Below, one piece after another: positions 14,004 to 24,851 of a stretch of 64,000 nucleotides of DNA (position 1 is its first letter; the number at the start of each line of letters is the position of its first letter). A program made the position numbers and the translations under genes. The notes beneath the pieces were generated by a model. The model saw only the letters and a program-made list of their open reading frames with translations. It made no database searches and was not told the origin of the DNA. This stretch comes from Trochalopteron elliotii (taxonomy: Eukaryota > Chordata > Aves > Passeriformes > Leiothrichidae), in contig JANPWX010000130.1 of assembly GCA_024734555.1 (NCBI GenBank), positions 329,894 through 393,893 on the forward strand, given 5' to 3'.

Positions 14004-14898
14004 GCAGGGGAATCTTCTCTCCCAGAGCTGTTCTTCCATGTCCTTGATTAATGTATTGTAACAACAATTTGTACTGTTTGACACACTCAGTGCACCCACA
14101 TTTGTATGCAGAATTCTATTGACGTGTAAAAATAAAGTAAAAGGAATCTAATTAGCAAAGCTGTCCTGCTTCCAATGATCCTTTACGAGGAACTCTGTGT
14201 TCTTCTTCTGGATCATTTGACTCCTGATTGATAAGAAAGCAGCTTGCTAACCTAGTCACATTCCTTGGCCAGCATAAGACTAAGTTCAGTTTAATGCAGA
14301 ACATGTTCCTAGCTGTTGGCTGTAGCAGGTGAAAAGTAAGAGGGTCCTGCAGGTCAGAGAGTATTTTCCATTTTTCATCAAATCTTATTTTCCACTTAAC
14401 ACAGATTCTTTTGTAGTTGTGTGACTGGCTTTTTAGTCTGTATGTAGTTTTATTTTCCCCTACAACAAGAAAATTCACAGTAGAATTTAAACTGAATGCA
14501 CACAGTATGGTCTGGAAGAAAACATTTCTTCTCAAAACACACCTGACCAAAGGCTAATGTGCCACATAAATGGACCTTTGCAAGCATGGAGGAAGAGAGG
14601 TAGCATTGCCAGGATGCAGCAAGCTTCCAAAGGAAGATTTTACAGTTCTCTGTAGCTTCCAGGGTTATGATCTATGCCCTCCCTGCCTGAAAGTAATTCC
14701 AAGCCTGCCTCACTTGTAGCACAAGACACAAAATACTTTTCCCCCATGCTGCATTTCCCTTGCTTCTTCACCCACTCTTTTCAGAGTCCCACCTTCCATC
14801 ACTCAATACCCTGACCTGCCAATTGTCTTACAGTCACCAAAAAGCCAGCTGGCCAACACCAAGAGCTTGCCTTCACACCCTCCATGCCATGCATGACA

Positions 14899-14933
14899 TA
14901 TATCTATATATATACACATATATATATATATAT
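14899..14933. repeat. TA microsatellite
   Basis: Imperfect TA dinucleotide repeat interrupted by TATC and TACACA. Confidence 0.95.
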
Positions 14934-15101
14934 GCACACCTTCCCTCTCTGTGACACTAACCACACATGAGAAATTGCTCTGCTCTCCACTGACTGCTGA
15001 GCACCACACTTCCAGGAATGCCTCCTTGTGGCTAACAGGGAGCAGGTGCACTTCTGTGATTCAGCTGGTACACCTTGGTCCTCAAGTGCTTGCACAAGAT
15101 G

Positions 15102-15299
15102 GAAACAAAGTACAAAGCAAAAAAAGAAAAAAAGAGAAAAAACCCACCAAAACAGCAACACAAACAGCAACAACAAAAAACCAACCACCAATAAGAAAAA
15201 AAACCCTCACCAAAAAAAAAAAACAACCAAACCAACCACACAACAACAACCAAAAAAACCCCACCAATACATGCACAAAACTCCTCCAAACAGCCCAAA
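15102..15299 (+). repeat. A/C-rich low-complexity tract
   Basis: About 200 bp made almost only of A and C on the plus strand, with A runs up to twelve and repeated CAACAACAA and CCAACCA units. G and T are rare. Open frames across it in both directions (Lys/Asn/Thr/Gln-rich on plus, Phe/Val/Trp/Gly-rich on minus) are simply a result of this composition and should not be read as genes. Confidence 0.9.
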
Positions 15300-15356
15300 T
15301 AAAACCACATACCAAAAACCAACTAAACTTTGGTTGGTTTTTGGTATGTGGTTTTA
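15300..15356. repeat. Perfect inverted repeat (24-bp arms, 9-bp spacer)
   Basis: The left arm (15300-15323) and right arm (15333-15356) are exact reverse complements over 24 bp. The spacer is TAAACTTTG. Each arm contains CCACATACCAAAAACCAA or its complement. It sits directly at the end of the A/C-rich tract that starts near 15,102. Transcribed from either strand it would form a long hairpin. It does not resemble a microRNA precursor, which would have a longer, imperfect stem of about 60-80 nt. Confidence 0.95.
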
Positions 15357-18300
15357 CACAACCCCAAAACCCTATTGCTAGTTTTAGGCACAGGAGATGA
15401 AATAAAAGAAGGAAAGAAAAGGTAGTTGTCAAAGCAGTCAGTATTTCCACAGAAGATTTACATCACAGCAACCCACGTGCACCTCCTAAGCCTACTTGAA
15501 GGGAGGCCACATTGAAAAAATTAAATATGGACCATTTGCCTTAAGCTGAGGATGGAAAGACTGAGGACATGAACTCAGAGTAAGATCTGTGTCCACCTAT
15601 GGAAAAAGCCTTATCTTTAGATGACTCCAGAACAACACAAAAAATGCTGAGATCTCAGTAAGAACACTCAGTGGTATTAGATTTTAGTCGAACGACAAGA
15701 ATGCAGCCAAAACAAGTGTGATAAAAATCTTTACAAGTCAGCAAGGTCAGCTGGCTCTTCTTTCTTGCCTCAAGATTTTTCAATTAGTTCTTATACCTTC
15801 TTCAGGCAGTCAGTCCTCTTCCTTCTTTGGGGTTCAGGAAGCATTAGCATCTTTCATTCCAGGAAAATCAAGCTCTGCCACTTTGATATCCCTCAGCCTC
15901 ACCGGTCCATCAAAATTTTCCATTTTTGTAATCAAGACCTCAGCCACAAAATTTTTGTCTGTCCTTTCATCATTTTTAAAATGAACCAAGTCATGGTCAT
16001 TCAATTTCAGTTTGTTTCCTGTAACGAGCTCTCTATTCAGTCTTCATTATATTATGAAAATTAAGACTAAAGTATTCCTTCTGATTGATAAAGAAATCAT
16101 TCATCACAGCAGCCCTGTTAATGTGTAAGTACTCCTAAACTTGTGACTGTGCACTGCAAATCCCACGAGACCAAAATCCTCACCAACATTACAGACATCT
16201 AGATACGAGCTAGAGGAATGCAGTCTTCAGCAAATGCACAATTCTACCCAGGGGAACGTCTTCACCATTTGTCTCAAAATTACTTTGATTTGGATTGTTT
16301 CACGCACAATTCCCAGATCCTTGCAGCCTCAGTGTCACTCTCTCCTAAGCTGAATGAGAGGCACTAAGATGAACACCTTACAATCCATTTGGGTTTGCTT
16401 TGGGGACTGCAACTAGTTTGCTCTTTATTTGAGGCCACAAACACCGTTTTGACATAAGAAATTAAAGAAACCAAGGCCACAGACACACAAAGTTTCAAAA
16501 TCTCCTTATACACTGATTTGTTTCTACCATCACTACACACATCCTTATCAGATTATTCCGATGTTTTAAGGTCAAGAATTGTGGCTTGCAGCATGCAAAA
16601 AACCCACTTGGTATCTATCTTTTCTTTCTATTGTACACAGAAAACAGCAAAAAGACAAAAGTTCACTATAGCAAATAAATGTCATGATTATCTATCTGAA
16701 TGTGCTAATTTCTAGTACTCTGAAATTAATGAAATGGTTCTGTTAAACAATGGTTACAGACAAACATTCTGTCAAGTATGTATCATTATCAATCATTTTA
16801 TAGGCTTAGAATAAAAGTCATGACAACATATTATTTGGCAACAAAAACACTGAATTGCACTTAAACAACCACATCCTTTTGTGGATGTATAACTGCAGTT
16901 TTAAGTTTTTCAACAGAATATGGGCTTCACATCTTTCCTTGTGGCGAAACAGTCCACCATTTTTAATGCATTTGGAATCTTTTCTGGAATATTCAGTGCA
17001 GCTGGGGAGAATCAGAGAGCAATCAAACACTCATACCATGGGCATTGAGCTCTCTCAGGAACTCAGCTCTCCCCTAACCGTGCTGCTACTGCAAGACGTG
17101 TCACTACAATTCTTCTCCACAACAAACACACTGCAGTGAACTCGGGACACACAGCCTGCAGGATTACACAATAGCACAAAGCCTGGCATTTTTTTAGAAC
17201 CCAAAAGAAAAATAGCACTTCTTATGAAGTTCATACCCTCAAACAACTGATTGTCAGGGTATTCTAACTGGATGCTGTGAAAAGGCAGACAGTGTCCCTA
17301 AAATACCCCTTTCAAGGAGGCAAGTGCTGTAATGAGGCTGTGGCCAGACAGCAGCCACTTCATTAGGGCCGGAGGGAACTGGCCCCACCATTGCCAGGTC
17401 TGACTTTGCTCACCCTCCATAACCCTGCCTGTCTAGCATGTGGGGTTTTTTTCAAGTATTTTCTTCTTTCACATGCTTTTTACCCATGCTATCCTTCATA
17501 AAAAACTGCATCCAAAACTGCTGGCAGTGTTATCAAAATAATACCACTAATGATGTTGTTATGGAATACTAGCCCTACTTCTTTATAGTGCAGAGGCTTT
17601 TTTACTTCTTCCAGCAGTAAATCCAAATTTATGATAGAATTTTAAACATCTCAATTCAACTTCCAGCCGTGGGATGTGGGAAGACTAATTTTCAGGGAAA
17701 TTACTAAATGTTCAAGGAAGCTCTCACACAAAATTGGATTGAGCTTTCATTTCTTTGCTAGCCCTGCTGACCTCAGTATGTACTGCTGCTTCTGCAAACT
17801 GGCAGTACACAAGTACAGTGTCATTGAAGGAAATAAAAAACCCTACTTAATTTCCAAAACATTTTCTGTTATTTGAAAGAAGCGAGCAGGTTATTTAAAG
17901 TACAGAACTACGACTGTGTAATATCATTAGATGCATCCCTTACTGGACCTAACGCCTTTGGGAAATATTATTTGAGATAACTAGCAGCTGTTCAAGAATG
18001 CAAATCTTTGCCTGATTTCCAGCACGACACTCACTGACCTCCCCCTCCCCCACAAACATGCACATAAAAATAAAAATGTTATCAACTTAACTCGTAGCCA
18101 AAAAACCACCAGCACATTAAGAATTTCTCCTAAAATATGACAAAATAAATAACAGACAAAAACAAAAACATTTTTCATACACCAACTACCTCAACTTGAG
18201 GACAGAATTTTCTTGGTTCATTTACTTTCCAGAAGAGCTGCAGGCATGCAGCTTCTATATCCATGTACAAAAATACCAAGCCATGAATTTTGCTGACTGT

Positions 18301-18637
18301 CTGCTCCCTTACCACTCCAAATAAATGGTGCTTATGTCTTTAGGGTATCATGTAACTCTGCTCTTCAATGTTGGATTCTCTGTTTCTGTAGCACTTACAA
18401 ACAGCACATCTCCCTACAGCAAGCTTGCTGGAAATAAATAAAATGTAAACTTGCTAAGAGTCCAATGCAGAAATTTATAGGAATGCTCTTCTGAATAAAT
18501 AAATTACCATTTGAAAGGACTCAAATAGAGACTGAGCCCTGATGCTAGACACAAAGGAAGAATTAGGGAAAAAAACACGTGTGAAGTAACTACACAGCTG
18601 ATAAAACGGCATTTTTATTAAAAAGCTGAATTACAGA
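15357..18637. other. Unique AT-rich intronic sequence
   Basis: I see no repeat family, gene or RNA here. Confidence 0.55.
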
Positions 18638-19770
18638 ATCATAGATTCATTTAGATTCAAACAGATGTTTGAGAACATTGATAAAGATCCTGAACAGGCC
18701 CAACACTGGGCCCTGGTGACCAGACCCCAGCCAGACTTAACTCCCTTTCGCCATCTCTCCCTGGGCCTGACCATCCAGCCAGTTTTTCACCCACCAAAAA
18801 GTGCAATGGCCTGCCAATTTCTTCAGCAGAACACTGTGAAAAATGGTATTAAAAATTTACTCAAGTCCTGCTAGACAACATCCAGAGCCTCTTCCTCATC
18901 CACCAGGCAGGTCACCTTGTCAGACGAGGTAAAGGAGGACCAGCCTCTCATGAACCTGTTTGATCCCCTGGCTGTCCTTTACCTGCCACGTGATGGCACT
19001 CAGGACAAGCTGCTCCATGACCTTCCCAGGCACCAAGGTCAGGCTGACAGGCCTGGAGTTCCCCAGATCTTCCTTCTGGCCACTCTTGTAACTCAGTGTC
19101 ACATTTGCCAACCTCCCCAGTGCACCAGTACTGCTGATAAGGGATGGAAAGTGGCTCTGTGAGCAATTCCATGAGCTCCCTCAGTACCTTTGGGTACTGA
19201 AAACTTGTGTCTTGGTGCTCAATGACCATTCCCCTTGGATTATGGGACCTTCATTCTGCTACCTGTCTTCCAGGTCAGGGGACTGGTACCTGGAGAACAG
19301 CTGCCCTTCCTATTCAAAACTGCAAAACAAGAATGCAAAAAAGGAATTACACAGCTCAGCCTTTTCCTTATCCTCTGTCACCGTTTATCCCCCCCACATC
19401 CAATAAAGGATGGAGATTCTCCTTAGCCCTCCTTTTGTTGCTTATGTATTTATGGAAAGACTTTTATTGTCTTGTATAGCAGTAGCCAGATTGAGTTCTA
19501 GTTGGCTTTTGGCCCTTCAAATTTTCTCCCTGCATCACCTCACGACAACCCTGTAACTCCTCCTGAGCTGCCTACCTCCTCTTCCAAAGGTGATAAAGCC
19601 ACCTTTTATCTCCTCTGAGCTCCAGCCAAAGCTGGAGCCAGGCTGGTCTTCTTGCACCAGCTCTTCTTTGAACACATAAGGACATCCTGCTCCTGTGCCT
19701 TTAGGATTTCCTTACTGAAGAATGTCCAGCCTTCCTGACTTCCTTGCCCTTCAGGATTGCCTCCCANGAT
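18638..19770 (-). mobile_element. CR1 LINE, internally deleted
   Basis: The low-coordinate end (18638-18665) has the CR1 3'-terminal signature read in reverse (AGAATCATAGATTCA). Within a few tens of bases the sequence jumps to ORF2 reverse transcriptase sequence, with minus-strand peptide NSRPVSLTLVPGKVMEQLVL near 19,000-19,060. The usual sequence between these parts, covering the C-terminal part of ORF2 and most of the 3' UTR, is absent. Upstream ORF2 sequence continues to roughly 19,770, where similarity becomes unclear. Many stops and indels show it is inactive. One ambiguous base (N) lies at 19,767. Confidence 0.85.
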
Positions 19771-21208
19771 AGAGACTAGAACAGAGTTGGCTAACCTAAC
19801 CAAGGTGAGGAGGGCAGAGATATTGCCAGTGGCTTCCTGCATTAATTCATCTGTCTTCCTGCTGCTCAGAAAGATTACAACATTCCCATGTGCACAGAAG
19901 TCAGGCTCCTGTCCCTCCTACTGTTAAATCACATTTTTCCTGTTGCTCTCACAGGGTGGCTCTGTAACAGCACACAGGAATCATCAAGACAGACAAGACA
20001 ATTTTTCAAATAACGTTTCATGGGCAGTGCTATATTCTCATTATAAAAAGAAATCGATGCTTTAAAATAAATCCTGAAGACAAGAACACATTCCTTAATA
20101 CAACTAGAGAGTCATTGTGAAATATACTGATTAGAAATCCCTTCACACTACCTGTTTTCCTTTTAATTTATAAAATATTTGTAATAAATAATATGTGGTT
20201 TCAAAATTCTAGCTTCATCTGTTACAACAGTATATGTCACTTGACAGAACACAAAATATAAAAACTCAAGAATAGTTTCAATATCTTTTATTAAAGTAGC
20301 AGCATTTTTGCAACAGATGAAAAGTACTGCAGGTTATATTAAAGTCAACAGCCCACCAGACTTCACCACTAATTACAAAACACACCCACCTCCTGTGCAT
20401 TTGTAATTGCAAGTGGCATCACTGTTTAGCTGGAAATCAAGAGGCAGCAATTTCAGAACCTTCCAGACATTCAGTGAACTCATTTAACCTAAAGCAAAAT
20501 ATGCAGTCCAGCTAAGAATAACAACAAAAGGAAACCCCTTCCTGGGTATTCTTGAACCTGATTAAACTGAAGCAGCACTGCACGACACAAAAACCCACCC
20601 TCATCTGCCTTGAGTTCTCAGTCAACCAACTTCAGAAGTGATTTACTCTCACAAGGAAGGTCATCAGGCACAGAAGGTTAAGAATTACTGCTCAAGTGTG
20701 CTCTGCAGGAGGTGAACTGTGTGTTTTCCTGCCCACATGTCATGTTTACACATCAGCAAATATCAGGAGTGCTGGAGTCAGGCAGTAACCAAAGATTTTG
20801 CCATTCTGATTGAGCACTCTCTGGCCAACACACCATTCCTGGACACAGAACACTTGAGTGCTGGAGCTCACGTTCCCAGTCTGCTGATGCACATGGGGTT
20901 AAACATTTACTTCTTTGCCCAGACTCTCCAATATTCATGCTAAATAAAAGCCAGAATCTCTTAATGGAGGTGGTCTCTGCACAGCACAGCTGCCCCATTA
21001 TTACCATTTCAAATAACAATGGCAACTGAAGTCCATCACTTCCAATTACTCAAAACCTATTTAACCACTGCAGACGGAAAAAAAAGACCAGTATCTGATT
21101 TTCCAACTATTTCAATATATTGTGTTATTTTCTGTAGTGGATTTCACCTCAAAAATATCTGGGGTGTTCCAAAATACAAAGCAGCACTTCATTCCCAACT
21201 GCTTGGCC

Positions 21209-21222
21209 AAAAAAAAAAAAAA
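21209..21222 (+). repeat. Poly-A tract (A14)
   Basis: Uninterrupted A14 after CTTGGCC. Confidence 0.9.
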
Positions 21223-23386
21223 GCCTGGAATGGCAGTTTTAAGAAACCTGCCTTTCCAACCTAGTGCTGAAACACTATGGTACTCACTGGATAGGGGAGA
21301 GTTTGCTTAGCCATAATACCTTTAGAATCATACAACCTGAAAAGTATTTGGATTAATTAGCTTACTTTTAATTCAAATGTTACATTATCTAAGAAAATAC
21401 CTTTTTAGCTGTGAAGCAATTTCTGCAACGTTTCATGTCTTTTTGAATCTTTACACCTTTGTCATATTTGTACACAGCATGCGACCATTTTTCTTACTAA
21501 ATGCCTGAAAAGCTTTTTTTGGTAAGATCTTGCACCTCTCCTGTTGCTCAGAGTGTTTCAAAGGACTACTGCCAGAGATGGAGCAATCCATTCCTGAGCT
21601 CAGAGGATCAAAACACTCTGTAATTCAGCTGTTGAGCATCATTTGTCATACATGTCGGACAATTCTGGCCATTCATTCATTGCTGAATTCTTCACATCAC
21701 TCCTGTGAGGTGAAGCAGACCATCTGCAAATGTCATGCACACTTCTTCTCCTGGACTACTACTTCTTTTCCTAGTCATCCTCTCTTTTCACCTCTGCAGT
21801 CTCCTACTTTCTCTTCTTTCTGTGTGCACATAAAGGACATCCTACATTCAACCACAAGTAACAGAACAACAAAGTTATTAGGGAAAAAGAGCTAATAGAT
21901 GAGCAGAGGGTGAGTGAAGATGTTTCAGGTCACTTGCAAGTGAAAACAAGGCAGTAAAATATTCTGTAGATTTTCCTGGTGGACTTTGTTCTGTAGTCTG
22001 CAAAGGTAAAACGATCTCCTAATACAGAAAGGGAACAGGGACTGAAAGTAAAGGAGAGTGCAAAGTTTCTCTTTTACCCTCCTGCCTTGGAAAATTATCA
22101 GGCTTTTGAAAATTTCCCATATACTGTTTCCCCATTTTTCCTACCCTCAATTCCTCACCAAAGAGCAACCATCCTTGTATACGAGAGAACAGACTACTAC
22201 TGCTAATTTACCCATACAGAGGAACATATTTAGCATAACCCTAAATTTATCATTATTAGGAACATATATAAGCCCATACTTAGAAAATAAGTTTCTATTT
22301 TGGACCTTCCTGGGAACAGAAGGCACTAAGGCATTGCTAATTTTAAAACAAACAGAAATAAGAACAAGCTCAAAATTATGCTGCACCTTTAAAAAGAATA
22401 ATTTCAGTATAAGACTATGATGTACAGAGTGCAAAAATTTTGCTTCTTAAAATAATTTTTAAAAGAATGATTTCTCACATGCTTTTTTACGCAGGCTCCA
22501 TCTTGACTAAAAGGAAGGTAACAAACATCAAAAGCTAAATTGTTCATGAGACTGCCTGAAGAAAAAGGTTCCTTCAGGTCAGGGTGAAGGGCAGTAACAT
22601 TCACCTCAGCCTCAGCAATTAAGAAAATTGCTTCCATCTCTACAGGCATCAGTCTCTTGAAAACTGAAGGAACAATCTATTCAGTGCAAACATGAATGAA
22701 ATGTTGACCAGACAGAAAAAAGGACTAAAAATATACTTTCATAACAAAAGACTCCTTTGGAGGGGGAAAAAATGAGTAGCTAGGCAATCCATTAAAATTA
22801 TTTCCCTGGCTTCCATTCAGATGCTGTCCAAGCACAGCTTCATTGTTTGGCACGTCGCTTGCATCTCCTCACGTCACCTTCATCCTCTCACTCAGATAAC
22901 CTCAGATAAAAATATACAGAGCCCTATTCTAGGATTCAGCAACATTACACCAGTAGCCAGCAGCAAAAACTGGGGCTCTCTTGATTCATAAAGAATTTTT
23001 AAAGCCCTTGTGAACTACAGAGCACAGGGAGGAGGGTAACAGCTTTCATCAAATTGAGGCATAGGACTCTGTCAAGTCCACTTCCAAAGCAGGAGGTGTT
23101 TGCTATCCACAGTGGAGAGGGACATCCAGTTACTGCATCTGCACATTCTCACAGGAAGGTAGTGCAGCTGAGGGAAGGGAATGCTGAATCTGACATCCAT
23201 TTCATCAGCCTAATAAATTTTAGATTAATTACAGAAAATTATTTCCCATTTCACTTCCACATCAACAGGGCTTTTTTTGGCTTCTCAAGCCTCTTCAAGG
23301 CACAATATTGGTACCCTTCAATCATCTGCCACTAAAACACTGCCAGCACAGAACAGGACTGTACACACACCCAAATGATCTACAGA

Positions 23387-23423
23387 ATATATATGAGTTT
23401 TATATATATATATATTTATATAT
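23387..23423. repeat. TA microsatellite
   Basis: TA repeat in two blocks separated by GAGTTT, followed by TATTTATATATGAG. Confidence 0.9.
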
Positions 23424-24551
23424 GAGAAGAAAAAATATTTATCAAGGTGAAATTGCAGAAGGTGATTCTGGCTGATGGACACCTCCCCCCAGCACCCTCT
23501 CAAAACAGCAGAAAATTGGACCATCAAGCAGATAGGGATATCATTATTATTGTTATTATTACTGTTTTGATTTAAGAAAATGCTGACATTTTGTAGTTAT
23601 TAATCAGGAATAGCCAGCTCACTGCCCAGTGAGTACAAATGAGGACTCCTGCTGATAAATGGTCTTTTCAGCCCACCTTTCTGGCATCCCTTGTGTGCTC
23701 CTCTCCACTCCTCCACTGTGCAGCACACATCTTTTCCAGTCCTCTTCCACTGCTCACGACTGCCACCTCACTGCCACACAGAAAAGGCTCCTGCTCTCCC
23801 TCTGCAGAGCAAGAAAGGGGACATACCCTGCCCTGTTGCTGTGTTGCTGCCTTGTCTCTGCAAATCATGCTGGACTATCACCACAGAGCAACAGAGAGCC
23901 TGAGCTGCAGCCAGACATCAGCAGCCCTTCCATTTTCGGCACAGTTCTGTCTTATTATGCAGCATGCCTAAACTAGTAGCAAAACTAAGAGCAAAATAGG
24001 AAGGATGAGTTTGATAAGGGAGGCCTTATCAGCCTTTGCTGCCGACAAACCCACCAGAAATGGGGGAAGGGAGGCACTTTTAAAGGCAATGCTTTTCCAC
24101 ACTGCAGTATCCAGGAGCCAGACTCGGCTGAGCACACACACAATAGACACAGTTGCCGTAGCAACAGCATCACAGGGAAATTTCTCAGCAAAGCTTCTCG
24201 CTTTTCACCAAGGTTACTTTCAGATTACCACTTAGCACAGGGATCTGTATGGATCAGACAACATCTTGCATCTGTCTGGAGCATTCCTGCACAAAAAAAT
24301 GGGGTGGCCACACCACAGGGAAGAATAAAGGACTGCACAAGCAAAGCAGGGACTGGGCTCTCAAACTACCATCTGACAGCAACAGCTTGCAGGCTAATAT
24401 ACTGTCACCTCATGACAGACTAGAAGTGTGATCTGCTGGAATCAAATATGCTCTCATCTTTCGTTTTCTTAAAAATTACTAGATTTCAGTAAAGATCTAC
24501 AGCACATTTCTGCAACAAGGGGCTTCCGTTCCCAATACTGATCACCGCCTC

Positions 24552-24566
24552 AAAAAAAAAAAAAAA
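24552..24566 (+). repeat. Poly-A tract (A15)
   Basis: A15, followed shortly by a second A-rich patch (about 24,575-24,592). Confidence 0.9.
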
Positions 24567-24836
24567 CTCCCCAAAAGAAGAAAAAAAATAAAACCAGGGA
24601 ACATCTAAGCTGCTTGTTTTCACATGTACTTCTATCCTTCCACTAATGCTGTTAAAAGGCAGCGAAAGTATATGGTGCAGCATGTGTCTTGAGAAAAAAC
24701 TGGTCACAAAAAAGAGCACTTGAATAATTTACAAGCTTAAACTACATCAGCAAGTTATTTACTTTGTTTCACTTGGTCCTTCTAATTTTTAAGATAAACA
24801 AAAACACATCAACCTTTTCCCCCTGAAATGTGAGAC

Positions 24837-24851
24837 TTTTTTTTTTTTTTT
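24837..24851 (-). repeat. Poly-T tract (T15)
   Basis: Uninterrupted T15 on the plus strand. Confidence 0.9.

Larger units (their letters stand above)
8581..14898. other. Unique AT-rich intronic sequence
   Basis: Contains the interrupted poly-A at 11206, the 170-codon open frame, the ATCC repeat and the bZIP palindrome listed separately. A minus-strand frame of 132 codons at 14152-14550 has no recognisable motif. Otherwise nothing is seen. Confidence 0.55.

Noticed and set aside
14152..14550. Minus-strand frame of 132 codons
   Set aside because: No recognisable domain, splice-site pair or repeat family; it fits chance in a window of this size.
15300..15356. Inverted repeat as a microRNA hairpin
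   Set aside because: The stem is only 24 bp, perfectly paired and low-complexity, unlike a normal pre-miRNA.
14951..15450. Open frames of 95-149 codons on both strands across the A/C-rich tract
   Set aside because: They are Lys/Asn/Thr/Gln or Phe/Val/Gly/Trp runs caused by simple composition and the inverted repeat; no gene is supported.
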